A stretch of 64,000 bases of DNA from Muricomes intestini (GTDB lineage Bacteria > Bacillota > Clostridia > Lachnospirales > Lachnospiraceae). The stretch spans positions 37,065-101,064 of the forward strand of contig NZ_SLZZ01000012.1 in the NCBI RefSeq assembly GCF_004346165.1, read 5' to 3'. Within the stretch, counting starts at the first letter, position 1. Each line of letters opens with the position of its first letter. Below, in pieces: positions 23,597 to 31,611 of this stretch. A program made the translations under genes and the position numbers. The notes below the pieces were generated by a model. That model was given only the letters and a program-made list of their open reading frames with translations, made no database searches and was not told where the DNA came from.

Positions 23597-24235
23597 ATGA
23601 CTATTATTCAGGAAATATCAGAACTATTGCAAAAAGGAAGGGCGAAGAATGTAAAAGCACTCGTGCAGCAAGCTCTTGACGAAGAAATGGATCCAATTGA
23701 AGTTCTTAATGAGGGCTTACTGTCGGGGATGATGATTGTCGGTGAAAAATTCAAAAATAATGAGGTGTTTGTGCCGGAGGTACTGGTAGCGGCCAGAGCT
23801 ATGAATGCCGGGATCACTATTCTGGAGCCAAAACTTGTGGAAGCTGGCAATAAGCCAATAGGGAAGGCGGTTATTGGAACAGTGGAAGGTGATTTGCATG
23901 ATATCGGCAAGAATTTGGTTATAATGATGTTTAAAGGTGCCGGCTTTGAAGTGCATGATATCGGTACTGATGTAGCTCCGCAGACTTTCATTGATAAAGC
24001 AGAAGAAATTGGGGCTGATGTGGTAGGAATGTCTGCCCTTTTAACGACAACAATGCCAAAGATGGAAGAAACTATTAACCTGATGAAAGAAAAGGGAGTG
24101 CGGGATAAATACATAGTAATGATTGGCGGCGCTCCGGTGACAGAAGGATTTGCTGAGCAAGTAGGTGCTGATTTTTATACGCCTGATGCGGCATCTGCTG
24201 CAGAAGTAGCAAAAAAAGCTGTTGTTGTAAAATAG
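23597..24235 (+). CDS. Corrinoid (B12-binding) protein, MtaC/MtbC-like
   Basis: The 212-residue protein has an N-terminal helical cap (EISELLQKGRAKNVKALV) and a Rossmann-type B12 domain with the cobalt-ligand motif DLHDIGKN (DxHxxG), then HDIGTDVAPQTF, VGMSALLTTTMPKME and IGGAPVTEGFAEQVGAD. It carries a methyl group on cobalt between two methyltransferases. AAGGAGG lies 9 bp before the ATG. The donor-specific methyltransferase is probably the UroD-thioredoxin protein or a gene outside the window. Confidence 0.92.
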   Translation: MTIIQEISELLQKGRAKNVKALVQQALDEEMDPIEVLNEGLLSGMMIVGEKFKNNEVFVPEVLVAARAMNAGITILEPKLVEAGNKPIGKAVIGTVEGDLHDIGKNLVIMMFKGAGFEVHDIGTDVAPQTFIDKAEEIGADVVGMSALLTTTMPKMEETINLMKEKGVRDKYIVMIGGAPVTEGFAEQVGADFYTPDAASAAEVAKKAVVVK

Positions 24236-24245
24236 CTGACAGCCA

Positions 24246-25751
24246 ATGCAAAAATATAAAATAAAAGTTATAGAAAAAAATAAGGAGCAGGAGGTTACTG
24301 GTAAAGCTGACCAGAATTTTCTGGAAATCCTGAGAAATCATGATATCGCCATAAATGCGTTGTGCAATGGGCAAGGAAAGTGCGGAAAGTGTAAAATTGA
24401 AATCCTTGACGGTGTCCAAAAAGGAGAGTGTTTGGCCTGTAAAACTTATCCGGTGGAAGATTGCCGAATTAAGATTCAGACACTTTCCCGGGAAACCTTT
24501 CATATTTTGAGCACCGGCACAGCTGCGAAACAACATGGGGATAAGGTAAGCGCCGGCAGCAATCTGGGAATTGCTGCTGATATAGGTACTACTACTTTGG
24601 TCATGCAGCTGGTAGATATAGATAATGGCGCAGTTATGAAAACTTACACGGCGTTAAATGAACAAGGGAGCTACGGTGCCGATGTAATCAGCCGTATTGA
24701 GGCGGCAAATAATGGGGCAGCCGAAATTTTGAAAAAAAGTATTTCCAGGCAGCTTGAGGAGGGCGTTAAGGAACTTAGTAAAAGTAAAAAGGCTCCCATA
24801 AAAAGAATGGTTATTGCTGCCAATATGACGATGGTACACTTGCTGATGGGATATTCCTGTGAAAAACTTGGTGTTTACCCTTTTACGCCTGTAAATACAG
24901 AAACAATTGAAATTGACTTTGCAGCCCTTACTGGAACGGCAGGGGAATCCTTTCCGGTGATTATCATACCGGGAATATGTGCCTATGTAGGCGGTGATAT
25001 CGTTGCTGGACTCGTGGCTCTTGACTTCATAAAGTGTGAAGGAGTTCATATCCTCATAGACTTAGGAACTAATGGTGAAATGGCCATTGGTAATAAAAAG
25101 AAGATTTTAGTTACCTCAACGGCGGCGGGGCCGGCTTTTGAAGGAGGCAATATTTCCTCCGGTATCGGCAGTGTAGCGGGGGCTCTCAATAAAGCGACTT
25201 TAACAGAAGGTAAAATCAAGTACGAAACAATCATGGGAGCTCCTCTTGTCGGTATCTGTGGCTCCGGTGTAGTCGAATTAACCCATGAACTTCTTAAATC
25301 AGGTCTTGTTGATGAGACAGGGCTCATGGATGAAGCATATTTTGATGAAGGCTATAGCTTGGATAAAACAGTCACTGGGAGTATGGTAAAGTTTACACAA
25401 AAGGATGTACGGGAGATTCAACTTGCAAAATCAGCCATTCGTGCGGGCCTGGAGATGTTAATTTTACGTTATGGGGTTGCTTATGAGGAAATTGAGAAAA
25501 TTTATATTGCAGGTGGCTTTGGATATTACCTGAATATTAAAAAGGCTGTTGGTATCGGTTTATTACCGGGGCAATATGCGTGTAAGATTGAGGCTGCCGG
25601 CAATAGTGCACTCGCCGGTGCAAAATGTGTCTTAACCGATGAGGCAGCACTAAAGGAAGGAGAACAGCTCGCAGCAAAAGCGGAGGAAATTCAGCTGGCT
25701 GCAGATAAAGAGTTTAATGAATTGTACATGAAAAACATGTATTTTGAATAA
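24246..25751 (+). CDS. Corrinoid-protein reductive activator (RACo/RamA-like, DUF4445)
   Basis: The 501-residue protein has an N-terminal 2Fe-2S ferredoxin domain (CNGQGKCGKCKIEI and ECLACKTYP supply the four cysteines). It is followed by an ASKHA ATPase fold (GIAADIGTTTLVMQLV, IDLGTNGEMAIG, STAAGPAFEGGNISSG, YIAGGFGYYLNIKKA). RACo-type enzymes use ATP and low-potential electrons to reduce inactive Co(II) corrinoid to Co(I). It starts 10 bp after the corrinoid gene without a clear ribosome-binding site, which suggests translational coupling. It is somewhat shorter than many RACo proteins. Confidence 0.9.
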   Translation: MQKYKIKVIEKNKEQEVTGKADQNFLEILRNHDIAINALCNGQGKCGKCKIEILDGVQKGECLACKTYPVEDCRIKIQTLSRETFHILSTGTAAKQHGDKVSAGSNLGIAADIGTTTLVMQLVDIDNGAVMKTYTALNEQGSYGADVISRIEAANNGAAEILKKSISRQLEEGVKELSKSKKAPIKRMVIAANMTMVHLLMGYSCEKLGVYPFTPVNTETIEIDFAALTGTAGESFPVIIIPGICAYVGGDIVAGLVALDFIKCEGVHILIDLGTNGEMAIGNKKKILVTSTAAGPAFEGGNISSGIGSVAGALNKATLTEGKIKYETIMGAPLVGICGSGVVELTHELLKSGLVDETGLMDEAYFDEGYSLDKTVTGSMVKFTQKDVREIQLAKSAIRAGLEMLILRYGVAYEEIEKIYIAGGFGYYLNIKKAVGIGLLPGQYACKIEAAGNSALAGAKCVLTDEAALKEGEQLAAKAEEIQLAADKEFNELYMKNMYFE

Positions 25752-25764
25752 TGGCCGAGCATTA

Positions 25765-27012
25765 TCATCGAAATTGCTTTGGTGTTAATCCTGTATATTT
25801 TTTAAATACCTTTGAAAAGTAGCTTTGGTCCTCAAAACCACTTGCAATGGCAATATCTATAATGGGAAAATCTGTATTGGAGAGCAGCCTCTTGCTCTCT
25901 TCAATGCGGACCATATTCAGATATTCTTTAAAGGAAGATCCGATGGACTGCTTAAACATGGTTGAAAAGTAAGAAGGGTGAAGATGCACATGCTTCGCAA
26001 CATCTTCAAGAGTCAATACTTCGTTAAAATGTTTGGATATGTAAATCATCGCTCTATGAATCAACTCATTATTTGGGGAAGGGATATAGTTGAATAGGCT
26101 TTCCGAGAAAGTTTCAACAATTTCCTGCAAATGATAGCAAAGGGAATCAATGGTACTGATTTGTTGGATATTTTTGAGGAATTCATTATTCAGTCTTAGG
26201 ATATTATCCGTTGGTGCACCACCCTCAATAGCAGTGCGGGACAGTAAGGAACACAGTTCGATGGCTCTTGTCTTGGCAATTTCCAGACTGCTGTTCTTCG
26301 AAAACAATACATATCCAAGCAGGCTGTTCAGTACAGCATTTGCGGCACTTACATTGCCTAACTTTACCTGATGCAGCAGTTCCTTCTCTTGATCATAGGG
26401 GTAGGACTCAATGTTGATATTCTCTGCCTTGTACCGTTGGATAGATTCATTAATCAGCGATTGTTGCAGTAATTTATGATGATTATGGTTTAACTCTTCT
26501 TTACTTCCTTCTATCAGATTAGCAAACATATAGAAAAGTAAATGGCTGATGTGATTTACTCTTGCCGGTGAAATAATTGGTAAATTTTCTGTTTCATCAT
26601 AAAGTTCCAGTGCCTGGTCAGTAGAGATATTATACTTTTTTACCAAATCAGATATTAGTATGGAATCCGGTGAATCCATTAAAAAGGGACCTGCCAGTAT
26701 AGAGCCAAGGAAGGTCTTTTTAGTGATGAGAGGAAATACTATATGATTTAGATTGGCGTGGCATGCAAAAATATATGGTTCACCCAGTGAAATCGCTTTT
26801 TTACTGGCCGAAGCATGCATCTTTTCACAGGTATCAGAAGCTGGAAGATATCGCTGAAAACAATGACAAAAGGAAGATGTCTGACCACTTCCGTCCAGAT
26901 AATCTCCCTGGCTGTCAATAATCTGAATTGGAAGCTGCATACATGCAAAGAACGTATCAAGCATTAATTTTAGTGTGTCCTCCGACACGATGGAATATAA
27001 TAAAGATTTCAA
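25765..27012 (-). CDS. PocR-domain AraC family regulator
   Basis: A TTG at 27012 with AGGAGG 8 bp upstream (27026-27021 on this strand) is chosen, giving about 415 residues; the longer frame from ATG 27054 would translate that site. The N-terminal PocR domain includes IQIIDSQGDYLDGSG, CEKMHASAS and FACHANLNHIVFPLI, with cysteines and histidines that in PocR proteins may bind a ligand or metal. The C-terminal AraC helix-turn-helices are LEDVAKHVHLHPSYFSTMFK and IIDIAIASGFEDQSYFSKVF. PocR of Salmonella controls propanediol use and cobalamin genes. Convergent with the corrinoid operon, it is a good candidate for its regulator. Confidence 0.85.
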   Translation of the reverse strand: MKSLLYSIVSEDTLKLMLDTFFACMQLPIQIIDSQGDYLDGSGQTSSFCHCFQRYLPASDTCEKMHASASKKAISLGEPYIFACHANLNHIVFPLITKKTFLGSILAGPFLMDSPDSILISDLVKKYNISTDQALELYDETENLPIISPARVNHISHLLFYMFANLIEGSKEELNHNHHKLLQQSLINESIQRYKAENINIESYPYDQEKELLHQVKLGNVSAANAVLNSLLGYVLFSKNSSLEIAKTRAIELCSLLSRTAIEGGAPTDNILRLNNEFLKNIQQISTIDSLCYHLQEIVETFSESLFNYIPSPNNELIHRAMIYISKHFNEVLTLEDVAKHVHLHPSYFSTMFKQSIGSSFKEYLNMVRIEESKRLLSNTDFPIIDIAIASGFEDQSYFSKVFKKYTGLTPKQFR

Positions 27013-27180
27013 TATTATCTCCTCCTGCGCTGGATATATTTTTAAGTTTATCACATTTAGAAATAAAGTGCACTAATAAGCTGTAAAAGTAAATATATCT
27101 ACAAAGAATCCAAAATAATTACCAAATCTATTTCATTTTAAATCAATAAAACATTAAGTGTGACTAAAGAAGGAGACGGA

Positions 27181-28770
27181 ATGTATACAGTATTAATTGT
27201 AGATGATGAACCAGTGGTTAGGCGTGGGGTTTCTCAGATGATTGACTGGAGTTCGCTTGGTTTTACAACTGTTCTGCAGGCTGAAGATGGGGTAGGGGCA
27301 TTAGAAATATGCAGAAAAAATAAAGTAAACCTGGTATTAACGGACATTGTGATGCCTTTTATGGACGGGTTGGAATTATCGGGTATACTTGGGCAGGAAT
27401 TTCCAGACATACAGATTGTCATCTTGACTGGGCATGAGGATTTCGAATATGCTAAGCAGTCAGTTGACCTTGGAGTGAAAAATTACATTCTAAAACCTGT
27501 AGGCTCAAATACTCTTTATGAAAAGATAAAGGAGATATGCCATCGGATTAATATAGAAACCACGCAAAAGCAGTATATAGCGGAGATGAAAACACAGCTT
27601 TATCAAAGCATGCCGGTATTGCAGGAGAAATTTTTATCTCTGTTGGTCTGTACTGAAAATCCAGTGGAATACGATATACATGAGCGCATCCAGAACCTTG
27701 GCCTTCCACTGAAAGGAAAGTCTTATCTTGTTGCAATCATAGAATTAGATTTCTCAGAAATACAAGGGCGTGATATTGAACTTTATACCTTTGCAGCCAA
27801 AAATGTTGTACAAGGGTGCATGGGTGACGGACACTGTGTATTTGAAAATGAACATAAACTGGTGATTGTTTTTAATTTAGATTATTATGAAGAAGCAGGA
27901 CATGATATTGTCTATAAAACAATACAGGTAACCCAAAAGGCAATTTATTCCATGCTCCATATGAATAACACTTGTGCACTTGGAATGTCAGTAGATAGTC
28001 TCCCTATGCTGTACCATTCGTGGAGGGAGGCTAATAAAGCTCTGGATTGTAAATACACACTTGGAATAAACAGGGTATATGATATTCGTGATCTGGACTA
28101 TGTGGAAGAAACTTTCTTTTATCCTTTTGAAGAAATGAAGAATCTTGTAAACAGTATCAAATTAATGCCCCCATCGGAAATAGAAGCAGCAGTACAGGCA
28201 GTAGGTACGGCACTGCACGGTATGCATAATGTTTCCAGTTCCAATATTCGTATGATTTTTATTGAAATTCTCACCAGTCTGCTAAAAGAATTATCCGGAC
28301 TTAAGGAGGTGTCCCCTGATATATGGAATGAAGGTTTTTCTTTATATAATGGATTGGAGCAGAGCATGTCTATAGAACAAATAAGCAGTAAACTGCTGAC
28401 CTTCTCAAAAAAAGTATCAAATCAGTTCCAGCGTTCTCAGAAAAACAGCAGTGAAATAATTGTGCAAAAAACCGTAGATTACATAGAGGCACAATATGCC
28501 GATGAAATGCTGACACTCTCAGGAGCAGCTGAGAAAGTAGGAGTGAGCATGGGATATTTAAGCATTTTATTCAAAAAGGAAGTCGGTATTAATTTTACAG
28601 AATATCTAACCCATGTTCGAATGAGCCATGCAAAGGAACTTTTAAGAGCAACCGATAAAAAAACTTACGAGATTGCATATGAGACCGGTTATTCAAGCCC
28701 TCATTACTTTAGTGTAAGTTTTAAGAAATGTACAGGAATGTCCCCCTCAGAATTTCGCAGCAAAGAGTAA
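27181..28770 (+). CDS. Response regulator with AraC-type output (YesN-like)
   Basis: ATG 27181, 4 bp after AAGGAGA, gives 529 residues. An N-terminal receiver domain has the acidic pair in LIVDDEPVVRRG, the phosphorylated Asp in LVLTDIVMPFMDG, Thr in ILTGHEDF and Lys in YILKPVG. A long linker follows, then AraC helices (LSGAAEKVGVSMGYLSILFK and TYEIAYETGYSSPHYFSVSF). The matching kinase gene just downstream is only a fragment, so the receiver may have lost its partner. Confidence 0.92.
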   Translation: MYTVLIVDDEPVVRRGVSQMIDWSSLGFTTVLQAEDGVGALEICRKNKVNLVLTDIVMPFMDGLELSGILGQEFPDIQIVILTGHEDFEYAKQSVDLGVKNYILKPVGSNTLYEKIKEICHRINIETTQKQYIAEMKTQLYQSMPVLQEKFLSLLVCTENPVEYDIHERIQNLGLPLKGKSYLVAIIELDFSEIQGRDIELYTFAAKNVVQGCMGDGHCVFENEHKLVIVFNLDYYEEAGHDIVYKTIQVTQKAIYSMLHMNNTCALGMSVDSLPMLYHSWREANKALDCKYTLGINRVYDIRDLDYVEETFFYPFEEMKNLVNSIKLMPPSEIEAAVQAVGTALHGMHNVSSSNIRMIFIEILTSLLKELSGLKEVSPDIWNEGFSLYNGLEQSMSIEQISSKLLTFSKKVSNQFQRSQKNSSEIIVQKTVDYIEAQYADEMLTLSGAAEKVGVSMGYLSILFKKEVGINFTEYLTHVRMSHAKELLRATDKKTYEIAYETGYSSPHYFSVSFKKCTGMSPSEFRSKE

Positions 28771-28830
28771 GGTGGTAAGCAAGTGAAATGTAATAGAATA
28801 TTGGTCATGTGGAGGTACAAAAGGAGGCAG

Positions 28831-28977
28831 ATGGGAATAAAAAACAAAACTCTGCTTCTTGTGTCGCTGGTAATTAGTTTTTTTATATTTGTATTTATCA
28901 TAGTTTTTATGACTATTTTTAGCAGTCGTCTTATCAAGGAGAATGCTTCCTATTCTAAAAATCTGCTAGAAAGGTAA
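28831..28977 (+). pseudogene. 5' remnant of a sensor histidine kinase
   Basis: ATG 28831 with AAAGGAGG at 28820-28827 opens a frame of 48 residues: a basic start (MGIKNKTLLL), one membrane segment (VSLVISFFIFVFIIVFMTIF) and SSRLIKENASYSKNLLER, the usual beginning of a YesM-type kinase extracellular domain. The frame ends at 28977 and is directly joined to a methyltransferase 3' end. The sensor, HisKA and ATPase parts are lost, so no kinase activity remains. Confidence 0.75.
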
Positions 28978-29102
28978 AGGAATTAAGATCCATTTTCCCG
29001 ACCGGGTTGATTATTTCTCCCAGTCATGAGGCAATTATGCCGGATGTACCACCAAGTAATATTCATGCACTTTTTGATGAAGCACAAAAAATATATGAAT
29101 GA
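28968..29102 (+). pseudogene. 3' remnant of a second UroD-family methyltransferase gene
   Basis: In another frame, from about 28968 to the TGA at 29100-29102, the sequence reads KVKELRSIFPTGLIISPSHE, continuing IMPDVPPSNIHALFDEAQKIYE. This is the standard C-terminal end of UroD-type methyltransferases (SPSH...PDVPPENI...A). No start or barrel precedes it. Its fusion to the kinase fragment marks a deletion whose junction lies at about 28960-28980. Confidence 0.75.
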
Positions 29103-29121
29103 AAAAAGGAGGGCAGTAAGG

Positions 29122-29445
29122 ATGAAACGATGTGGTGAGATGATTAGAATAAAACCAGAAGGTTTAGAAAAATACAAAGAATACCATGCCAACCCCTTAC
29201 CGGGGGTGAATGAAATGATTAAGGAGTGTAACATACAGAATTATTCCATTTATCAGCGTGGAGATTTTATGTTTTCTTATTATGAATATATCGGAGAAAA
29301 CTATAAGGAAGACATGGCAAAAATGGCCTCAGATCCGGCCACTCAAAAATGGTGGGATTTAGTAAAGCCGTTGATGCAGCCGCTAGAAGATAAAGAAAAA
29401 GATAAATTTTGGTCTGTTATGCAGGAAATATATCATTTAGATTAG
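29122..29445 (+). CDS. L-rhamnose mutarotase family protein
   Basis: The ATG at 29122 follows AAAGGAGGG, giving 107 residues. The sequence matches the RhaM family (PF05336): MIRIKPEGLEKYKEYHA, IKECNIQNYSIYQRGDF, FSYYEYIGENYKEDMAKMA, TQKWWDLV and a C-terminal EIYHLD. These small dimeric ferredoxin-fold enzymes interconvert sugar anomers. No other rhamnose genes are near, but the upstream UroD remnant suggests it belonged to a methyltransferase/catabolic cluster partly deleted here, perhaps acting on a methylated sugar. That is inference. Confidence 0.85.
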   Translation: MKRCGEMIRIKPEGLEKYKEYHANPLPGVNEMIKECNIQNYSIYQRGDFMFSYYEYIGENYKEDMAKMASDPATQKWWDLVKPLMQPLEDKEKDKFWSVMQEIYHLD

Positions 29446-29480
29446 CGTAACAGTTCAGCTGTAGTTTTCGTACTTAAAAA

Positions 29481-29509
29481 TTGCATAATCATTTATATTG
29501 TGATAAAAT
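29481..29509 (+). promoter_or_regulatory. Predicted promoter of cobO
   Basis: TTGCAT (29481-29486) and TAAAAT (29504-29509) are 17 bp apart, 26 bp before the cobO start. Confidence 0.55.
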
Positions 29510-29534
29510 TTATAAGATAAAGTGAGGTGAGGGG

Positions 29535-30062
29535 ATGAAACGTGGGTTAATCCACATTTATTGTGGTGATGGGAAAGGTAAGACAACCGCAGCTACAGGT
29601 CTGGCAGTCCGGGCAGCAGGGTATGGCATGAAGGTTTTGTTTATCAGGTTTTTGAAAAATGAAGTTTCCGGTGAATTACATATTCTAGACCAAATCCCTG
29701 AGATAGAAGTCTTTCATCTGCAAAAGTCTTTTGGCTTTTATAACACACTAAGTGCAGAGGAAAAACGGCTGGCGGAGGTAGTATACGGAAAGCTCTGGAA
29801 CACGGCTATAGAGAAAGCCGCCTCGGAAAGTTATGATCTGCTGGTTATGGATGAATTCATGGCAGCTTACAATTACGGATTAATCCCTCACCCGGAAGCA
29901 TTAAAATTTTTGAAGGAAAAACCAGAGGGACTGGAGGTTGTTTTAACCGGAAGGAATCCCTCAGAAACATTAATAGAAGTTGCTGATTATGTATCAGAGA
30001 TTCAGAAGATTAAGCACCCCTTTGACCAAAATATAAAGGCAAGAAGGGGCATTGAGTATTAA
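29535..30062 (+). CDS. cobO: Cob(I)yrinic acid a,c-diamide adenosyltransferase
   Basis: The 175-residue protein has the CobA/BtuR/CobO pattern: P-loop YCGDGKGKTTAATG at the N-terminus, VLFIRFLKNEVSGEL, LLVMDEFMAAYNYGLI (Walker B) and VVLTGRNPSETLIEVADYVSEI. It transfers the adenosyl group from ATP to Co(I) corrinoid. It has its own promoter and lies just before the riboswitch-led cobalamin operon on the same strand. The last residues (KARRGIEY) are the usual end of the family. Confidence 0.92.
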   Translation: MKRGLIHIYCGDGKGKTTAATGLAVRAAGYGMKVLFIRFLKNEVSGELHILDQIPEIEVFHLQKSFGFYNTLSAEEKRLAEVVYGKLWNTAIEKAASESYDLLVMDEFMAAYNYGLIPHPEALKFLKEKPEGLEVVLTGRNPSETLIEVADYVSEIQKIKHPFDQNIKARRGIEY

Positions 30063-30110
30063 AGTATGTAATGTGGATTTCATGTCTGCAATTACATAGA
30101 TAGTTAACAA

Positions 30111-30201
30111 TTCAGCCATCAGCTCGATTTTACCCCAGGGGTACCGTCTTTGCTAAGCAACCAAACTACGGTTGCTAACCAAGGAAATCTGCATGGCTGA
30201 A
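30111..30201 (+). ncRNA. Structured leader element upstream of the cobalamin riboswitch
   Basis: TTCAGCCAT (30111-30119) pairs with ATGGCTGAA (30193-30201). Inside lie a short palindrome, TACCCC-A-GGGGTA (30131-30143), and a hairpin AGCAACC/GGTTGCT (30156-30162 with 30170-30176). A further stem TATGTAAT/ATTACATA lies to the left (30065-30072 with 30091-30098). It is separate from the riboswitch that follows and matches no class known to me. It could be a terminator-like processing element or a second sensor. Confidence 0.4.
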
Positions 30202-30239
30202 CGGTAGTTCAGGTTCGGCATACAATTTAAAAGAAGGCT

Positions 30240-30405
30240 TTTCCGGCATTGATATTTATTATGGCGGAGGGCAGGGGAAGCAGGTGCGAATCCTGCACAA
30301 TACCCGTTGCTGTATAAGAAGAGTAGTATTCCATTAGGTCACTGTGAGATTACTTATGGGAAGGCGGAATACTGCGGTGAGGCTTGAGTCAGAATACCCG
30401 CTTTT
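30240..30405 (+). promoter_or_regulatory. Cobalamin riboswitch controlling the cbi operon
   Basis: The conserved B12-box hairpin is present as GAAGCAGGTGCGAATCCTGC (30277-30296), followed by ACCCGTTGCTGTA. The downstream core elements are GTCACTG (30339-30345), ATGGGAAGGC (30356-30365) and GAGTCAGAATACC (30386-30398), in the order and spacing usual for the class. A GGTTAC/GTAACC stem (30420-30425 with 30472-30477) between the aptamer and cbiM may be the expression platform. When adenosylcobalamin binds, expression of the cobalt uptake and synthesis genes should fall. The limits are approximate. Confidence 0.92.
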
Positions 30406-30518
30406 AAATGAATCTGAATGGTTACGGGAATATGACCGGGTGTTATGCCGCAAATCTCTTTGGATTTTGTGGTAACCTGGAATATTTCAGAAGATAATAT
30501 CACAAAGGAGAGAGAGAC

Positions 30519-31268
30519 ATGTCAAAGAAAGAAAAGTTGTTACTCAAGGCATCCATAGCTTTTGCGGTTATGTTTGCTGTCACACCGGCTGTTAATGCAA
30601 TGCATATCATGGAGGGATATCTTCCGGCAAAATATTGTATTGCGTGGGGCGTCATCTGTGTTCCATTTCTGGCTGCCGGTTTTATTTCCCTGAAAAAAAA
30701 GATTGCGGCAAACCGCAAAAGTATCACATTGATTGCCATGGCGGGGGCATTTATTTTTGTAATATCCTCCCTGAAAATTCCGTCTGTGACCGGAAGCTGT
30801 TCTCATATGACCGGAACAGGCTTAGGGGCCATCCTGTTTGGGCCCGCTGCGGTCAGTATTTTGGGTATTATTGTATTGCTGTTCCAGGCGATTCTGCTGG
30901 CCCACGGCGGACTGACTACATTGGGAGCGAATACATTTTCCATGGCAATTGCGGGACCACTTTTGTCCTTTGCAATTTATAAGCTTTGCGGTAAATTTAA
31001 GGTAAACCGGAAAGTTTCTGTATTTCTGGCGGCATTTCTGGGAGATTTATTTACATACTGTGTAACAAGTATCCAGCTCGCTATGGCCTATCCGTCTGAA
31101 GCAGGCGGAGCGGGAGCTTCAGCGGTAAAATTTCTCGGTGTATTTGCACCGACACAGCTGCCTCTTGCTGTGATTGAAGGAATTCTCACAGTCATTATTA
31201 TCATGGCTATGGAATCTTATGCAAAGCCGGAACTGAAGGCAATCGGATTTTTAAAGGAGGCCAAGTGA
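30519..31268 (+). CDS. cbiM: Cobalt ECF transporter substrate-binding subunit
   Basis: The 249-residue membrane protein begins with a cleavable signal (ASIAFAVMFAVTPAVNA) followed by MHIMEGYLP, the metal-binding N-terminus of mature CbiM. Other family segments are IPSVTGSCSHMTGTGLGAILFGP, FQAILLAHGGLTTLGANTFSMAIAGP and FAPTQLPLAVIEGILT. It binds Co2+ and with CbiN, CbiQ and CbiO forms the importer. AAAGGAG precedes the ATG. It is the first gene after the cobalamin riboswitch and opens the long operon. Confidence 0.95.
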   Translation: MSKKEKLLLKASIAFAVMFAVTPAVNAMHIMEGYLPAKYCIAWGVICVPFLAAGFISLKKKIAANRKSITLIAMAGAFIFVISSLKIPSVTGSCSHMTGTGLGAILFGPAAVSILGIIVLLFQAILLAHGGLTTLGANTFSMAIAGPLLSFAIYKLCGKFKVNRKVSVFLAAFLGDLFTYCVTSIQLAMAYPSEAGGAGASAVKFLGVFAPTQLPLAVIEGILTVIIIMAMESYAKPELKAIGFLKEAK

Positions 31269-31269
31269 G

Positions 31270-31590
31270 ATGAGCAAAAATAAAAAAATAGTTATTGTGC
31301 TGCTTATTGTGGCACTTCTCATTGCGGTTATACCGGTGTTTGCCCGGAAAGGGGCCGAGTTTGGCGGTTCCGACGATGCAGGAAGTGTTATGGTAGAAGA
31401 GATACATGGGGAATACACCCCCTGGTTTACCCCGGTATTGGAGACTGCTCTGGGCGGAGAACTCCCGGGAGAGTTGGAGAGCCTGCTGTTCTGTGTTCAG
31501 ACAGGTATTGGCGTGGGCGTTATAGCCTTTATTATGGGACGCATGGTGGAACGAAAAAAATGGCAAAATAAAGAAGATGTAAAAGAATAG
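31270..31590 (+). CDS. cbiN: Cobalt ECF transporter accessory subunit
   Basis: The 106-residue protein has two membrane helices (IVIVLLIVALLIAVIPVFA and FCVQTGIGVGVIAFIMG) around an extracytoplasmic loop with FGGSDDAG and YTPWFTPVLE, as in CbiN. It is needed for metal loading by CbiM. It follows cbiM by one base. Confidence 0.93.
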   Translation: MSKNKKIVIVLLIVALLIAVIPVFARKGAEFGGSDDAGSVMVEEIHGEYTPWFTPVLETALGGELPGELESLLFCVQTGIGVGVIAFIMGRMVERKKWQNKEDVKE

Positions 31591-31611
31591 AGTTCAGGAA
31601 AGGAAAACAGT

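Noticed and set aside
24246..24500. Truncation of the RACo-type gene because of its short length and missing ribosome site
   Set aside because: All four ferredoxin cysteines and the complete ATPase motifs are present; translational coupling explains the start.
30111..30201. NiCo (cobalt) riboswitch
   Set aside because: The position before cbiM is suggestive, but the conserved G-rich junction segments of that class as I know them are not visible.
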